Shown here: piece by piece, positions 1-8,727 of the stretch | Layout: each line of letters opens with the position of its first letter | Position numbering within the stretch: position 1 is the stretch's first letter | DNA from: Bacteroidota bacterium | GTDB taxonomy: Bacteria; Bacteroidota; Bacteroidia; Chitinophagales; LD1 | NCBI GenBank assembly: GCA_947475165.1 | Contig: CANJLD010000016.1 | Location: 1-64,000, forward strand | DNA length: 64,000 nt | Direction of reading: 5' to 3' | Notes under the pieces: model-generated | Database searches by the model: none | What the model saw: the letters and a program-made list of their open reading frames with translations, nothing else | Told to the model about the DNA's origin: nothing | Made by a program: the position numbers and the translations under genes

Positions 1-105
1 CATATTTGGCAATTCTCTAAATTCGTGCAACCTGCCTGCCGGCTAGGCAGGTTCGTGGCCTCTCTATTTCTGCGCTGTTGTTGGTCGCCTGACCAACAAC
101 AAAAA

Positions 106-501
106 TCACTTCTTCTTCAACAACCCATTTATCTCCTTCAAAAAATCATTCTCCTGCTTCACCAAATTCTGTTTCAAATCCTCAATTACTTTATCCCGCT
201 CCGCAACCTTCGCATTCAACTCAGCTATCACCTTATCCTTCTCGGCAATTATTTGTTTCTCCCGCTCTGTTACAAGCGTTGCGGTATTAGTCCCATCCTC
301 AATCGGAAAATGCTTCCAGAAATTATACTTCAATTCATTCCCTATTTTTTGCAGCGTCTTCACATCAATGCTATCCCGCTTCGTCAGGTAAACCACATTC
401 CCTTGGCTCATATCAATATCCAAACCCAGGTCGCGCTTGGTTCTGTGTTGCTCTTCAAGAAGCTGCTCAATCTTACTTCCTACATGAAATTGATTTTCCA
501 T
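106..501 (-). CDS. Small HTH-like protein with C-terminal coiled coil
   Basis: A 131-residue protein that I do not recognise by name. Residues 1-75 look like an XRE/Cro-type DNA-binding domain: a helix with QLLEEQHRTKRDLG, then DMSQGNVVYLTKRDSID where a recognition helix would sit, and KTLQKIGNELKYNFWKHF, a common ending in such domains. Residues 80-131 are a charged heptad-rich coiled coil (REKQIIAEKDKVIAELNAKV), probably for dimerisation. This is consistent with a small transcriptional regulator. The gene starts directly beside the 21-bp repeat array at 574-888, so its promoter must lie in or next to that array. There is no partner gene on the same strand in view. Function is inferred from fold-like patterns only. 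Confidence 0.6.
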   Translation of the reverse strand: MENQFHVGSKIEQLLEEQHRTKRDLGLDIDMSQGNVVYLTKRDSIDVKTLQKIGNELKYNFWKHFPIEDGTNTATLVTEREKQIIAEKDKVIAELNAKVAERDKVIEDLKQNLVKQENDFLKEINGLLKKK

Positions 502-573
502 AATACAGTAGTTTTCTGCAAAAATATCGTCAAAAACGCGAAAAACACAAGTCTAACGCCCAAAAACTTCAAA

Positions 574-888
574 CTAGCAGCAAAGAAATTGAGACTCACA
601 GCAATGCAATCCACCCTCGCACTAATGCAATTGACGCTCACAGCAAAGCAATCGTCACTCACACTAAAGGAATCAACGCTCTCACCAAAGAAATCATCCC
701 TCGCAGCAATGGAATTGATGCACACACTAAAAAAATCAATGCTCGCACTAATGGAATCATCGCTCACACTAAAGAAATTGACACTCGCAGCAAAGAAATC
801 ATCACTCGCACTAAAGAAATTGACGCAGCCGGAACCGCGAACGACTCACTTGGAAGCGCGAACGCCATAGTTGGAACCGCAAAACACC
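574..888. repeat. Degenerate tandem array, 21-bp period (array A)
   Basis: Twelve consecutive units of exactly 21 bp run from 574 to 825, with a core like CTCRCANYAAWGNAAT followed by five variable bases. Three further 21-bp units of a different sequence (core GGAASCGCRAA) follow at 826-888 in the same phase. Units differ by several substitutions but no indel breaks the period. Both strands are largely open across it because 21 is a multiple of three. It fills most of the gene-free stretch 502-1049, whose remainder (about 890-1049) holds a short ATCCGAAATCCGCATTCCG-type repetition and a CCCCCATCGGGGG hairpin. There are no unique spacers, so it is not CRISPR. Confidence 0.85.
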
Positions 889-1049
889 TCACCAGTGCGT
901 CTTTGTATTCATTCCGCATTCCGAAATCCGAAATCCGCATTCCGCAATTCATTTCCCCCCATCGGGGGATGCTTTTGCCGTAACGCAGCCTGCCCCTTTG
1001 CGGTATAACTATTCAAGCAACATTATTTTAAAACATAAAACTTAAACAC

Positions 1050-1787
1050 ATGAACGCTTCAATCAAAACATTCTTCGCAGCTCACAAAACAACCATTATG
1101 CTTGCTTCGGCTGTATTAGTTATCGGTGCAAAATCTTTTTCGTCAATGGCAGTAAAGAACACTGAGCCGCAAATGCAAAACATGCCAAAGCAACAAATGC
1201 AAATGCAGCAGCCAAACGCGCAAATGCCACAAGGCTACAGCCAGCAAATGCCTCAACAAAACATGAACAATGAGGAGCAAGGCTTTTTTGATGGCTGGTT
1301 TGACGGAGGTAACGAAGAAGAAAACTACAATGCGTATAACAATGCTTCGGAACAAGGCTACAACGGATATGCAGGTGGCACAAACAACGGTGGCGGATAT
1401 TACAACACAAACACCGGTGGAAACTATTACAGCGGCAATACAGCTTCAGGTTATTCAACTGCCGGCACGGGTTCTGCCAGCTATTACAATCCGTCAGCTA
1501 ATCAGGTTGACTATACTTCGGGTTGGTACAAAACGCAGGCTTCGCAAGATGCACAACACGAACGCTTTACCGACTACATTCGCGATGAAACCAAATACAA
1601 CGATGCGGAAGGAAACTCTTACAAATTGACAAGCGGTTACGATAACAACTATGTAAACACTACCAACAATACTTACGTGCAAACCAACGATGCCAGCTTT
1701 GACCCTAACGCCAACAGCACTTCAACTTATACTTCGGTAACCCCAAGCGATTACTCAAGTTCATCTTCTACTTCAGGAGGCGAATAA
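1050..1787 (+). CDS. Exported low-complexity Q/N/G/Y/S-rich protein
   Basis: A 245-residue protein of unknown function. It has a hydrophobic N-terminal segment (about residues 14-34) that could be a signal peptide or membrane anchor. Residues 40-75 are Met/Gln/Pro-rich (QMQMQQPNAQMPQ), 75-90 are acidic with GFFDGWFDGG, and 95-160 are Gly/Asn/Tyr/Ser-rich with repeated NTGGNYYSGNT-like patches. The tail is Ser/Thr-rich. The composition resembles prion-like or matrix proteins. A perfect 14-bp terminator stem follows, so it is a monocistronic transcript. Despite the low complexity the frame has a plausible start and a tight terminator, so I consider it real. Confidence 0.75.
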   Translation: MNASIKTFFAAHKTTIMLASAVLVIGAKSFSSMAVKNTEPQMQNMPKQQMQMQQPNAQMPQGYSQQMPQQNMNNEEQGFFDGWFDGGNEEENYNAYNNASEQGYNGYAGGTNNGGGYYNTNTGGNYYSGNTASGYSTAGTGSASYYNPSANQVDYTSGWYKTQASQDAQHERFTDYIRDETKYNDAEGNSYKLTSGYDNNYVNTTNNTYVQTNDASFDPNANSTSTYTSVTPSDYSSSSSTSGGE

Positions 1788-1814
1788 TAAAACTTCTTCA
1801 TACCGGTTCCTTAC

Positions 1815-1848
1815 AAAACCGTCCCGCAATACTGCGGGACGGTTTTTT
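1815..1848 (+). terminator. Rho-independent terminator
   Basis: A perfect 14-bp inverted repeat (AAAACCGTCCCGCA paired with TGCGGGACGGTTTT, loop ATAC) ends in a T run. It lies 28 bp after the stop of the low-complexity protein gene. Confidence 0.9.
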
Positions 1849-1901
1849 GTTTTTCATTATGACATTCTCAAATTATCAAATTCTCACATTATCATTGCCC
1901 C

Positions 1902-2960
1902 ATGTTTTTAAACTTCTTTGACCAAAAAATTTATAACAACCCGCTTTACGATTGGTTGTTTTCGCTCGGCATTGTGGTGGCATCGGTAGTAGTTGCGCGA
2001 TTTGTTTATTGGTTCATCAGCATTTGTCTCCGTCAATATACCAGGCACACCGAAACCGAACTGGATGATTTGATTATAAAGCGGATGGACACTCCCATTG
2101 CGCTTGTGGTAGTTTTAGTAGGAATACGCTATGCGCTTAAACTGCTCACCTTTCCGCACCTGATGAACAATTATGTGCACCGCGGCTTTGTGTTGATGGT
2201 TACGCTGACGGTTACCTGGCTGTTCACCAGAATTGTGCGCGCTTCTATCGAGTTTTATTTCCGTCAATACACTACCGATGCTGAAAATAAAGCCGACAAG
2301 CAGATAATGATGGTGGCAAAGCGCGCATCCGTTATTTTGCTGTGGGCGATGGGTGCGGTGGTTGGTTTGAATAATGCAGGCTTTGATGTAGGCGCGCTGA
2401 TTGCCGGTTTGGGAATTGGAGGTTTGGCATTGGCACTTGCCGCACAGGACACGGTGAAAAATATTATTGGCGGGCTTGTGGTGTTTATGGATAAGCCATT
2501 TTACATAGGCGATGTTATCAAGGTAAAGGAAGTGGAAGGCACTGTTATTTACACCGGCATCCGCAGCACAAGAATCCGCACAGGTGCGGGAAGAGTAATT
2601 ACCATTCCGAATGCGCAGTTTACCGATAACGCTATTGAAAACATTACAGTGGAACCATCGAAAAGAATTGTCACTTACCTTTCATTGCCTTACGAAACAC
2701 CGGCAGAAAAAATTGATGAAGCAATTTTAATTCTGAAAAATATTGTAGAGCAATCGCCCGATGTGAATCATTACGACTCTATCATCTATCTCGAAAAATT
2801 TTCTCCTTCATCGGTCGACATCAACTTTACTTACTTTATTAAAAAGGGCAGCGATACACATACCACGCAAACTGATGTGAATAAAGATGTCATCAGAAAA
2901 TTCAAGTCAGCGGGGATTGAGTTTGCGTATCCAACACAAGTTTCTATTGCGAAGAAGTAA
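1902..2960 (+). CDS. MscS-family mechanosensitive channel
   Basis: A 352-residue inner-membrane protein of the small-conductance mechanosensitive channel family, which opens under membrane tension to release osmolytes. Four hydrophobic segments precede the diagnostic pore helix, GLGIGGLALALAAQDTVKN at about residue 168, followed by the beta domain with GGLVVFMDKPFYIGDVI and the GRVITIPNAQFTDNAIEN motif. The C-terminal alpha/beta domain ends near residue 350. Length fits a plain MscS/YbdG-like channel without added ligand domains. The desaturase gene starts 18 bp downstream, so the two may be co-transcribed and linked by membrane homeostasis, which is inference. Confidence 0.93.
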   Translation: MFLNFFDQKIYNNPLYDWLFSLGIVVASVVVARFVYWFISICLRQYTRHTETELDDLIIKRMDTPIALVVVLVGIRYALKLLTFPHLMNNYVHRGFVLMVTLTVTWLFTRIVRASIEFYFRQYTTDAENKADKQIMMVAKRASVILLWAMGAVVGLNNAGFDVGALIAGLGIGGLALALAAQDTVKNIIGGLVVFMDKPFYIGDVIKVKEVEGTVIYTGIRSTRIRTGAGRVITIPNAQFTDNAIENITVEPSKRIVTYLSLPYETPAEKIDEAILILKNIVEQSPDVNHYDSIIYLEKFSPSSVDINFTYFIKKGSDTHTTQTDVNKDVIRKFKSAGIEFAYPTQVSIAKK

Positions 2961-2978
2961 ATTTTAATTTCGCACTCT

Positions 2979-3962
2979 ATGCCAGCAAATTTTCATCAAG
3001 CCGAATTTGACCAACCGCATCCTGAGCGTACGCGTGCCATTCTGAAAGCGCATCCCGAAGTACGGAAGCTGATGGGCAAAAATCCATATACGGCTCTTAT
3101 ACTTTTGTTTGTTCTCTCGCTTCAAACAGGGCTTGCTTTTGCTATGGGCAAACTGGGTTTCGATTATTGGTGGTTGAGTTTAGTTACCGCATGGTGCATA
3201 GGTGCTTTTGCCAACCATTGCGGCTATGTAATTATTCACGATGCCACTCACAACCTTGTCTTCACAAGCAAAAACTGGAACAAGTTTGTAGCCATGTTTG
3301 CCGACCTTCCGAATTTGGTTCCCGGTGCTATGGGCTTTAATATTTACCATTTAAAACATCACGCACATCAGGGCGATTATCAATACGATGCGGATATTGC
3401 CAGCGACTGGGAAGCAAAATTTATCGGCAACAAATGGTATGGCAAGGCTTTTTGGCTTTTGTTTTTTCCGGTGTTTCAGGTTACGCGCCCGCCACGTTTA
3501 AAAGCCATCAAGCTTTTTAATACCTGGACATTTGTGAATTTGTTTTTCGCCATTGCTTACGATGTAGCCATTGTTTATTTCTGCGGCTGGGCAGGATTAA
3601 CTTATCTCGTTTTCTCTTTCTTCTTCTCTATAGGTTTGCATCCGTGTGGAGCGCGTTGGATTCAGGAGCATTATACTTATGAGAAGGAGCAGGAAACTGC
3701 CAGCTATTACGGGCCGGTGAATATTGTTGCCCTTAATGTCGGCTATCATAACGAGCACCACGATTTTCCTTCTATACCCTGGAACAATCTGCCAAAACTG
3801 AAAGCCATGGCACCAGAGTTTTACGACAACCTGAAATCGCATACGAGTTATGGAAAATTATTGCTCGCTTTTTTATTTGATGAACGCTATAGTTTGTTTA
3901 GTCGTGTAGAGAGAATAAAAGATGGCAAAGTGAGTTATGAGAGGGCTAAAAAGGCAGCGTAA
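2979..3962 (+). CDS. Fatty acid desaturase, sphingolipid delta-4-desaturase-like
   Basis: A 327-residue integral membrane di-iron desaturase. Three histidine boxes are intact: HDATH (87-91), HLKHH (124-128) and HNEHH (257-261). The N-terminus (DQPHPERTRAILKAHPEVRK, residues 11-30) and C-terminal half (GLHP, EHYTYEK, ETASYYGPVN, NVGYHNEHHDFPSIP, YDNL) match, from memory, the DES1/DEGS1 family of sphingolipid delta-4 desaturases and hydroxylases better than ordinary bacterial acyl-lipid desaturases. Bacteroidota do make sphingolipids, so a dihydroceramide substrate is plausible but unproven. It follows the MscS gene by 18 bp. The alternative is a generic fatty acid desaturase of the same superfamily. 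Confidence 0.88.
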   Translation: MPANFHQAEFDQPHPERTRAILKAHPEVRKLMGKNPYTALILLFVLSLQTGLAFAMGKLGFDYWWLSLVTAWCIGAFANHCGYVIIHDATHNLVFTSKNWNKFVAMFADLPNLVPGAMGFNIYHLKHHAHQGDYQYDADIASDWEAKFIGNKWYGKAFWLLFFPVFQVTRPPRLKAIKLFNTWTFVNLFFAIAYDVAIVYFCGWAGLTYLVFSFFFSIGLHPCGARWIQEHYTYEKEQETASYYGPVNIVALNVGYHNEHHDFPSIPWNNLPKLKAMAPEFYDNLKSHTSYGKLLLAFLFDERYSLFSRVERIKDGKVSYERAKKAA

Positions 3963-3995
3963 AAAATTCAAAGCGAAAAATTCAAATTACAAAGT

Positions 3996-4343
3996 ATGAA
4001 ATACCTGCTTCCCAATTTCCTGATACTCCTAATGTTCCTGATTCCCCAATCAAGCAAAGCGCAGGTTGGAGGTTACGCCACCGTTCGCGTTTTCGATTGC
4101 AATAAATCTGTTGCTTTGGGAAGCGGTTATGTAGCAGCAAAAATTTTCATTGTTTATGAAGATGGAAAAACAGAAGAGATCCCATTGCTCGGTTATAGCG
4201 ATAAAAACGAATTGGAAAATCTGAAGACAATAAACGCTACCATTAACCGATTAAAATCCAAGGGCTATTTTCTGATTGCTCAATATACTACAGGCGAGCA
4301 AGGCAATCTAATTTCGGATTATACTTTCTTGAAACAGGAGTAG
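3996..4343 (+). CDS. Small exported protein of unknown function
   Basis: A 115-residue protein with a clear signal peptide (MKYLLPNFLILLMFLIPQSSKAQ, cleavage likely after KAQ at 23). The mature part of about 92 residues has alternating beta-type hydrophobic patterns and one cysteine (FDCNKSV), and no family I recognise. The start is 33 bp after the desaturase stop, so it may share that transcript. Its stop codon abuts the stop of the convergent SDR gene with no spacing. Confidence 0.7.
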   Translation: MKYLLPNFLILLMFLIPQSSKAQVGGYATVRVFDCNKSVALGSGYVAAKIFIVYEDGKTEEIPLLGYSDKNELENLKTINATINRLKSKGYFLIAQYTTGEQGNLISDYTFLKQE

Positions 4344-5261
4344 CTATTTTCTGAAGATATCGTTAAGGGCGTTCCTTATTTTGCCAAATTTGAATTGATA
4401 GCCACCCGACAGAATTTTATCAGCGGAGCATCTTAGGCTGCCTAAAAGCATTTCACTCATTTCTCCCAAGGCAAGTTTTATTGCAAATGGAGGAGCGGGA
4501 ACCAAAACCGCTTTTGATTTTTTTGCTGTAAGAATTTCTTTCATCAAATCTTTCATTGGCAATGGGAGAGGAGCAGTTGCATTGTAAGCCCCGTTTACAC
4601 TTTCATTTTCCAAAGCGTGAATCATTATACCGCATACATCATCAACATGAATCCACGGATAATAAAGATTGCTTTTAGCAAAGTAAGAAGCCACGCCTAA
4701 GGGAATTGTTTTAGTTAGTTCAGGTAATGCTCCTCCATTTTTTGAAAGAACAATTCCAATCCGGCAACGCACTTCGCGTATTCCCAATTTCGAAAACTGT
4801 TTAGCACTTTGTTCCCACTGTTTACATACTTCAGCCAGAAAACCTTTCCCTGCTTTTCGTTCTTCAGTAACAAGTTCATCTCCACAATCGCCATAATAAC
4901 CAACAGCACTCGCACTTATGAATGTTTTTACTTCATGTTTATTATTCCTCAAGAAATCAAAAATCAGTTTCGCGCTTTTTACTCGGCTGTCAATAATTTC
5001 TTTCTTGCACTCATCGCTCCATCTTCTATCGGCAACGCCCGCACCGGCTAAGTGAATAATAGCGGAAATGCCTTCGAATGCTTTTGTATCCATCATTCCG
5101 CTGCCAATTTCCCATGTAAATTGAGCAACCGCATTTTTCTCTGGCCTGTCGTCCGCGGTCTGTCGTCCAACTGTATTTACGTCATATCCTTTTGCTAAAA
5201 GTAGCTCCGTTAGCCGTGTTCCAACTAAGCCACTTGCTCCTGTAATCAATACTTTTTCCAT
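4344..5261 (-). CDS. TIGR01777-family SDR epimerase-like protein
   Basis: An extended short-chain dehydrogenase/reductase with an N-terminal Rossmann motif (VLITGASGLVGTRL) directly after the chosen ATG. It carries AIIHLAGAGVADRRW and FISASAVGYYG, both typical of the YfcH/TIGR01777 (SulA-homologue) family, and the C-terminal DUF1731-like region (LPLPMKDLMKEI through GGYQFKFGKIRNAL). Length of about 305 residues is normal. An upstream in-frame ATG at 5330 would add 23 basic residues before the Rossmann strand and is less likely. The physiological substrate of this family is unknown; NADP binding is expected. Confidence 0.9.
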   Translation of the reverse strand: MEKVLITGASGLVGTRLTELLLAKGYDVNTVGRQTADDRPEKNAVAQFTWEIGSGMMDTKAFEGISAIIHLAGAGVADRRWSDECKKEIIDSRVKSAKLIFDFLRNNKHEVKTFISASAVGYYGDCGDELVTEERKAGKGFLAEVCKQWEQSAKQFSKLGIREVRCRIGIVLSKNGGALPELTKTIPLGVASYFAKSNLYYPWIHVDDVCGIMIHALENESVNGAYNATAPLPLPMKDLMKEILTAKKSKAVLVPAPPFAIKLALGEMSEMLLGSLRCSADKILSGGYQFKFGKIRNALNDIFRK

Positions 5262-5344
5262 CGCTCCAAGTTTTATTTTTCTTCTTACAGCTCTCGTATA
5301 TTTTTCTCTAAAGCAATATTTTAAAGCCATAGATGATTAGAAGA

Positions 5345-5390
5345 ACCTACACGAATGAATAACTTTTATTTTTGGGGAATTCGTGTAGGT
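5345..5390. promoter_or_regulatory. 12-bp inverted repeat enclosing a -7-like element
   Basis: ACCTACACGAAT at 5345-5356 and ATTCGTGTAGGT at 5379-5390 are perfect inverted repeats with a 22-bp centre. The centre contains TATTTTTG (5367-5374), which fits the Bacteroidota -7 consensus TAnnTTTG; I see no TTG at the -33 distance. The element lies between divergent genes and 32 bp before the ABC binding-protein start. It could be an operator over the promoter, or merely a dispersed intergenic repeat. Confidence 0.5.
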
Positions 5391-5421
5391 TTGTCCACCT
5401 CAAAACAAAAATCATAGAGCA

Positions 5422-7161
5422 ATGAAACATCTGTTCAACCAAAAAGTTCTCGCAATTGCAGTAGCAGCACTCGTTTTATACGGCTGCGGTAAAAAGAAAG
5501 AGAAAAATGAAGTTATCATTCACGAATTGAGTGATACTGATATGTTGAACCCAACCAATTATCAAAGTGCCGATGCGGGATATTATATCGCGCAAATGTT
5601 CCAGCCACTTTGGGGAACCAATCCAACTACTTTAAAACTTGACCCAATTCTCGCAAAAGAATTGCCGACTGAAGAATATGATTCTACCACAGGTTTGCTG
5701 AAATATACCTGCGAAATTCGCGAAGAAGCAAAGTGGGATAATGGTGAGCCTATTACAGCTAAGGATGTAATATTTTCTATCAAGCTTTATAAGGCACCGG
5801 TTATCGGCAACGAGCAATTTCGTCCTTACTTTGAGTTAATCAGCGATATTGTTACTTATCCTGATAACCCGCGCAAACTCACCATTGTTTGCAATAAGAA
5901 ATACATTCTTGCCAAATACACTTCGGGCGAGTTTTATGTAATGCCTCAATATATCTATGACCCTAAACACATCATGGATAATTTTAGTGTAAACGACATC
6001 AACACCAAGTTTGCGCATATTGAGCAAGACCAAAAAATGAAAGAGTTTGCTACTGAATACAACAGCGAAAAATATCAGCGCGACTCAGGTTACATTGTTG
6101 GTTCAGGTCCTTATGCTTTCGACCAATGGGTAACCGGTCAAAAAATTGTATTGAAGAAAAAGAAAAACTGGTGGGGAGAAAAATTCAGCAGCGAATATGC
6201 GTATCAGGCATTTCCAGATAAACTGATTTATACTACTATCAAAGACCAAACCGCTGCCCTTACAGCGTTGAAAGGAAAACACTTGGATGTGATGTATGGT
6301 ATTAAGAGCAAAGATTATGTAGAGCAATTGCTGACAAGCGAAGAGGTGAAAAAGAATTTCAATCTCAACACTCCGCTTTCTATGGCTTACACGTATTTCG
6401 GAATCAACACACGTAATCCGAAGTTTGAAGATGTGCGCACACGCGAAGCATTGGCTCACTTGACTGATGTTGGTAAAATCATTCATGTAATCGGTTACGA
6501 TTTGGGTGAGCGTGTAAATGGTCCTATCAATCCGTATAAGAAAGGCGCGTTTAACGATACCATTACTTCTTACGATTTTAATATTGAAAAAGCAAAAGCG
6601 TTATTAGCGGCTGCCGGATGGAAAGACAATAACGGAGATGGCACCATTGATAAAAAACTTAACGGACAGCAAACCGAATTCAACATTACGTTTACTTATA
6701 ATGCAGGCAACGACACACGTAGAGATGCTGCTTTAATTTTTAAAGAAGCTTGCCGTCAGGTAGGAATTAATGTAGATGTGGTTCCGCAGGAGTGGAGTAT
6801 TTATTTAGAGAATCAGAAGAAGCATGATTTTGAAATGTATTACGGGGCATGGATTGGCTCAACCACACCGGATGACCCTAAACAAATCTGGCATACTGAA
6901 TCTATCAATGGCGGAAGCAACTACGTGTATTTCGGAAATGCAGAAACCGATAAACTGATTGATGACATTCGCGGTGAACTGAATGAAGAAAAACGCAATG
7001 ACCTTTACCGCAAATTTCAGGTAAAAGTACACGATGCTGTGCCGTACATTTTTATCTGGAGTCCGAAAGAGAAAATTGCTATCAGCAAACGTTTCACTAA
7101 TACCGAAACATTTATTGTTCGCCCCGGCTTTAACGAAGCAGCATTTAGACTTGCTCAATAA
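5422..7161 (+). CDS. ABC transporter substrate-binding lipoprotein (peptide type)
   Basis: A 579-residue family 5 extracellular solute-binding protein (DppA/OppA-like). Residues 1-22 form a lipoprotein signal with lipobox LYGC (Cys22), so the protein is lipid-anchored. The body shows family hallmarks: MLNPTNYQSADAGYYIAQMFQPL near the start, AKWDNGEPITAKDVIFSIKLY, GSGPYAFDQWVTGQKIVLKKKKNWWG, and FNITFTYNAGNDTRRDAALIFKEACRQVGI. Two permease genes follow at 18 and 0 bp, making a transport operon. The ligand is probably an oligopeptide or similar, which cannot be fixed from sequence. The inverted repeat at 5345-5390 may regulate it. Confidence 0.93.
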   Translation: MKHLFNQKVLAIAVAALVLYGCGKKKEKNEVIIHELSDTDMLNPTNYQSADAGYYIAQMFQPLWGTNPTTLKLDPILAKELPTEEYDSTTGLLKYTCEIREEAKWDNGEPITAKDVIFSIKLYKAPVIGNEQFRPYFELISDIVTYPDNPRKLTIVCNKKYILAKYTSGEFYVMPQYIYDPKHIMDNFSVNDINTKFAHIEQDQKMKEFATEYNSEKYQRDSGYIVGSGPYAFDQWVTGQKIVLKKKKNWWGEKFSSEYAYQAFPDKLIYTTIKDQTAALTALKGKHLDVMYGIKSKDYVEQLLTSEEVKKNFNLNTPLSMAYTYFGINTRNPKFEDVRTREALAHLTDVGKIIHVIGYDLGERVNGPINPYKKGAFNDTITSYDFNIEKAKALLAAAGWKDNNGDGTIDKKLNGQQTEFNITFTYNAGNDTRRDAALIFKEACRQVGINVDVVPQEWSIYLENQKKHDFEMYYGAWIGSTTPDDPKQIWHTESINGGSNYVYFGNAETDKLIDDIRGELNEEKRNDLYRKFQVKVHDAVPYIFIWSPKEKIAISKRFTNTETFIVRPGFNEAAFRLAQ

Positions 7162-7179
7162 TCAGTTTAGTAAGCATTC

Positions 7180-8727
7180 ATGAAACCGGTAGAAGCAGAA
7201 GTTAAAACAGGCAAAACAGAATCAGGAAAGAAATTTTTCTTCGCAAAAATTTCCTTTCCGTTATTCGGCTATATTCTGAAACGGATTTTAATTTTTATTC
7301 CCACGCTCTTTATTATTTCGTTGCTTACGTTCATTTTAATTTCTGCTGCACCAGGCGACCCTGCTGAAACCATGTTGAACAGAACCAGTGGTGAAGGACA
7401 GGCATCTGACCGGTTAGCAACAGAGCGTTCGTATGTGGCATTGCGTCACAAACTCGGGCTGGACTTGCCGATATTTTATTTTGCTCCGACTAATCTTGCA
7501 GTAAGCGATACACTCATTCGCATTCCTATTAAGAACCATCGCGAAATGCTTGACCGGTTGACTTACCAATATGGCAACTGGGCGCAAATTGAAAACTATT
7601 ATCATCAACTCAAGTCGTTGGAGTTTGCAATTGTTTCATCAAAAAAAGATTCAACAAATGCTAACGCATTGATTGAATTGCGAAATACGGCGGCAAAATT
7701 TTTTATTCATCATGAAGATGTAGTGTTGTCTGCCTTGCTCGTTGATTTGAAAAACCAATCAAACGTTGCGGCTAATCTTACCGAAGTAAAAGCACATGCC
7801 GAAGCAGTTGCCACTGCATACGGCAAAATGAAAACCGAAGCTACTACCTGGGAAAAGTACATTCCATTAGTTCAATGGAGCGGAATGCATAATCAATATC
7901 ACCGGTGGTTGTTTGGCGAAGCAAAATGGTTCGGAACAGAAACCGACCCTACTTTAGGTAGAGGATTTATAAGGGGAGATTATGGTGTTTCGTTTACCAC
8001 CAAGCGTCCTGTAAAGAGCGTAATTTGGGATGGACTTTGGATTACCATGCTCATCAGTCTCTTGGTTATTATTATCGAGTATATTATTTCTATTCCGCTT
8101 GGAATTTCTCTCGCTGTACGCAAAGGTTCAACGTACGATTCGGGTGTAACAGTAGCTTTGTTTCTCACTTACTCGCTTCCAGTTTTCTGGATTGGAACTA
8201 TGGCTATTTTCTTTTTATGCAGTCCAGACTACATCGAAATTTTTCCTTCGTTTGGTTTGGGAGATGCTGTATGGAGCGATGGATTTTTCTATAAACTTGG
8301 CGACTTAGCTTATCACTTAACCTTGCCGTTAATTATTGCATCATACGCGAGCTTCGCATATTTATCTAGACAAATGCGCGGCTCAATGCTCACTGTACTT
8401 GGTCAGGATTACATCCGCACAGCACGCGCAAAAGGTTTGCCCGATAACAAAGTAATTTGGAAACACGCTTTCAGAAATTCGTTGTTGCCTATCATCACTA
8501 TTTTTGCTTCGTTCTTTCCTGCATTAATTGGCGGTTCTATCATTCTTGAATTTTTATTTACCATTCCGGGCTTAGGGCAAATAACTTATGCAGCAGTGCT
8601 TCAAAAAGATTATCCGATGATCTTGACCAACACTATGTTTGCAGCAATACTTACACTGGTTGGTTATTTGGTTTCCGATATTTTATATGCAGTAGTTGAC
8701 CCACGAATTTCATACTCTAAAAAATAA
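7180..8727 (+). CDS. ABC transporter permease, DppB-like, with large insertion
   Basis: A 515-residue inner-membrane permease. Transmembrane helix 1 lies at about 30-52, with ISAAPGDPAE just after it as in DppB/OppB. A hydrophilic stretch of about 200 residues (roughly 60-275), rich in helix-forming sequence, then separates it from the standard permease core. The core has five more helices and the EAA-type loop IRTARAKGLPDNKVIWKHAFRNSLLP that contacts the ATPase, and ends with VDPRISY. Typical DppB proteins have about 310-340 residues, so the insertion is the odd feature; it probably sits in the periplasm. The next gene starts on the base after the stop. Confidence 0.92.
   Translation: MKPVEAEVKTGKTESGKKFFFAKISFPLFGYILKRILIFIPTLFIISLLTFILISAAPGDPAETMLNRTSGEGQASDRLATERSYVALRHKLGLDLPIFYFAPTNLAVSDTLIRIPIKNHREMLDRLTYQYGNWAQIENYYHQLKSLEFAIVSSKKDSTNANALIELRNTAAKFFIHHEDVVLSALLVDLKNQSNVAANLTEVKAHAEAVATAYGKMKTEATTWEKYIPLVQWSGMHNQYHRWLFGEAKWFGTETDPTLGRGFIRGDYGVSFTTKRPVKSVIWDGLWITMLISLLVIIIEYIISIPLGISLAVRKGSTYDSGVTVALFLTYSLPVFWIGTMAIFFLCSPDYIEIFPSFGLGDAVWSDGFFYKLGDLAYHLTLPLIIASYASFAYLSRQMRGSMLTVLGQDYIRTARAKGLPDNKVIWKHAFRNSLLPIITIFASFFPALIGGSIILEFLFTIPGLGQITYAAVLQKDYPMILTNTMFAAILTLVGYLVSDILYAVVDPRISYSKK

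Noticed and set aside
480-767. Minus-strand frame of 95 residues through array A
   Set aside because: It overlaps the start of the HTH-like gene and consists almost wholly of the translated repeat.
25-870. Long open frame on the plus strand across array A and opposite the HTH-like gene
   Set aside because: Its first half is antisense to a better-supported gene and its second half is the 21-bp repeat read as heptads; there is no conserved domain and the openness follows from a period divisible by three.
574-888. Possible CRISPR array
   Set aside because: Units are contiguous with no unique spacers, too short and too degenerate; no cas genes are present. The same applies to the other two arrays.
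4715-4915. Short minus-strand frame inside the SDR gene
   Set aside because: It is an out-of-frame overlap with a clearly conserved TIGR01777 protein.
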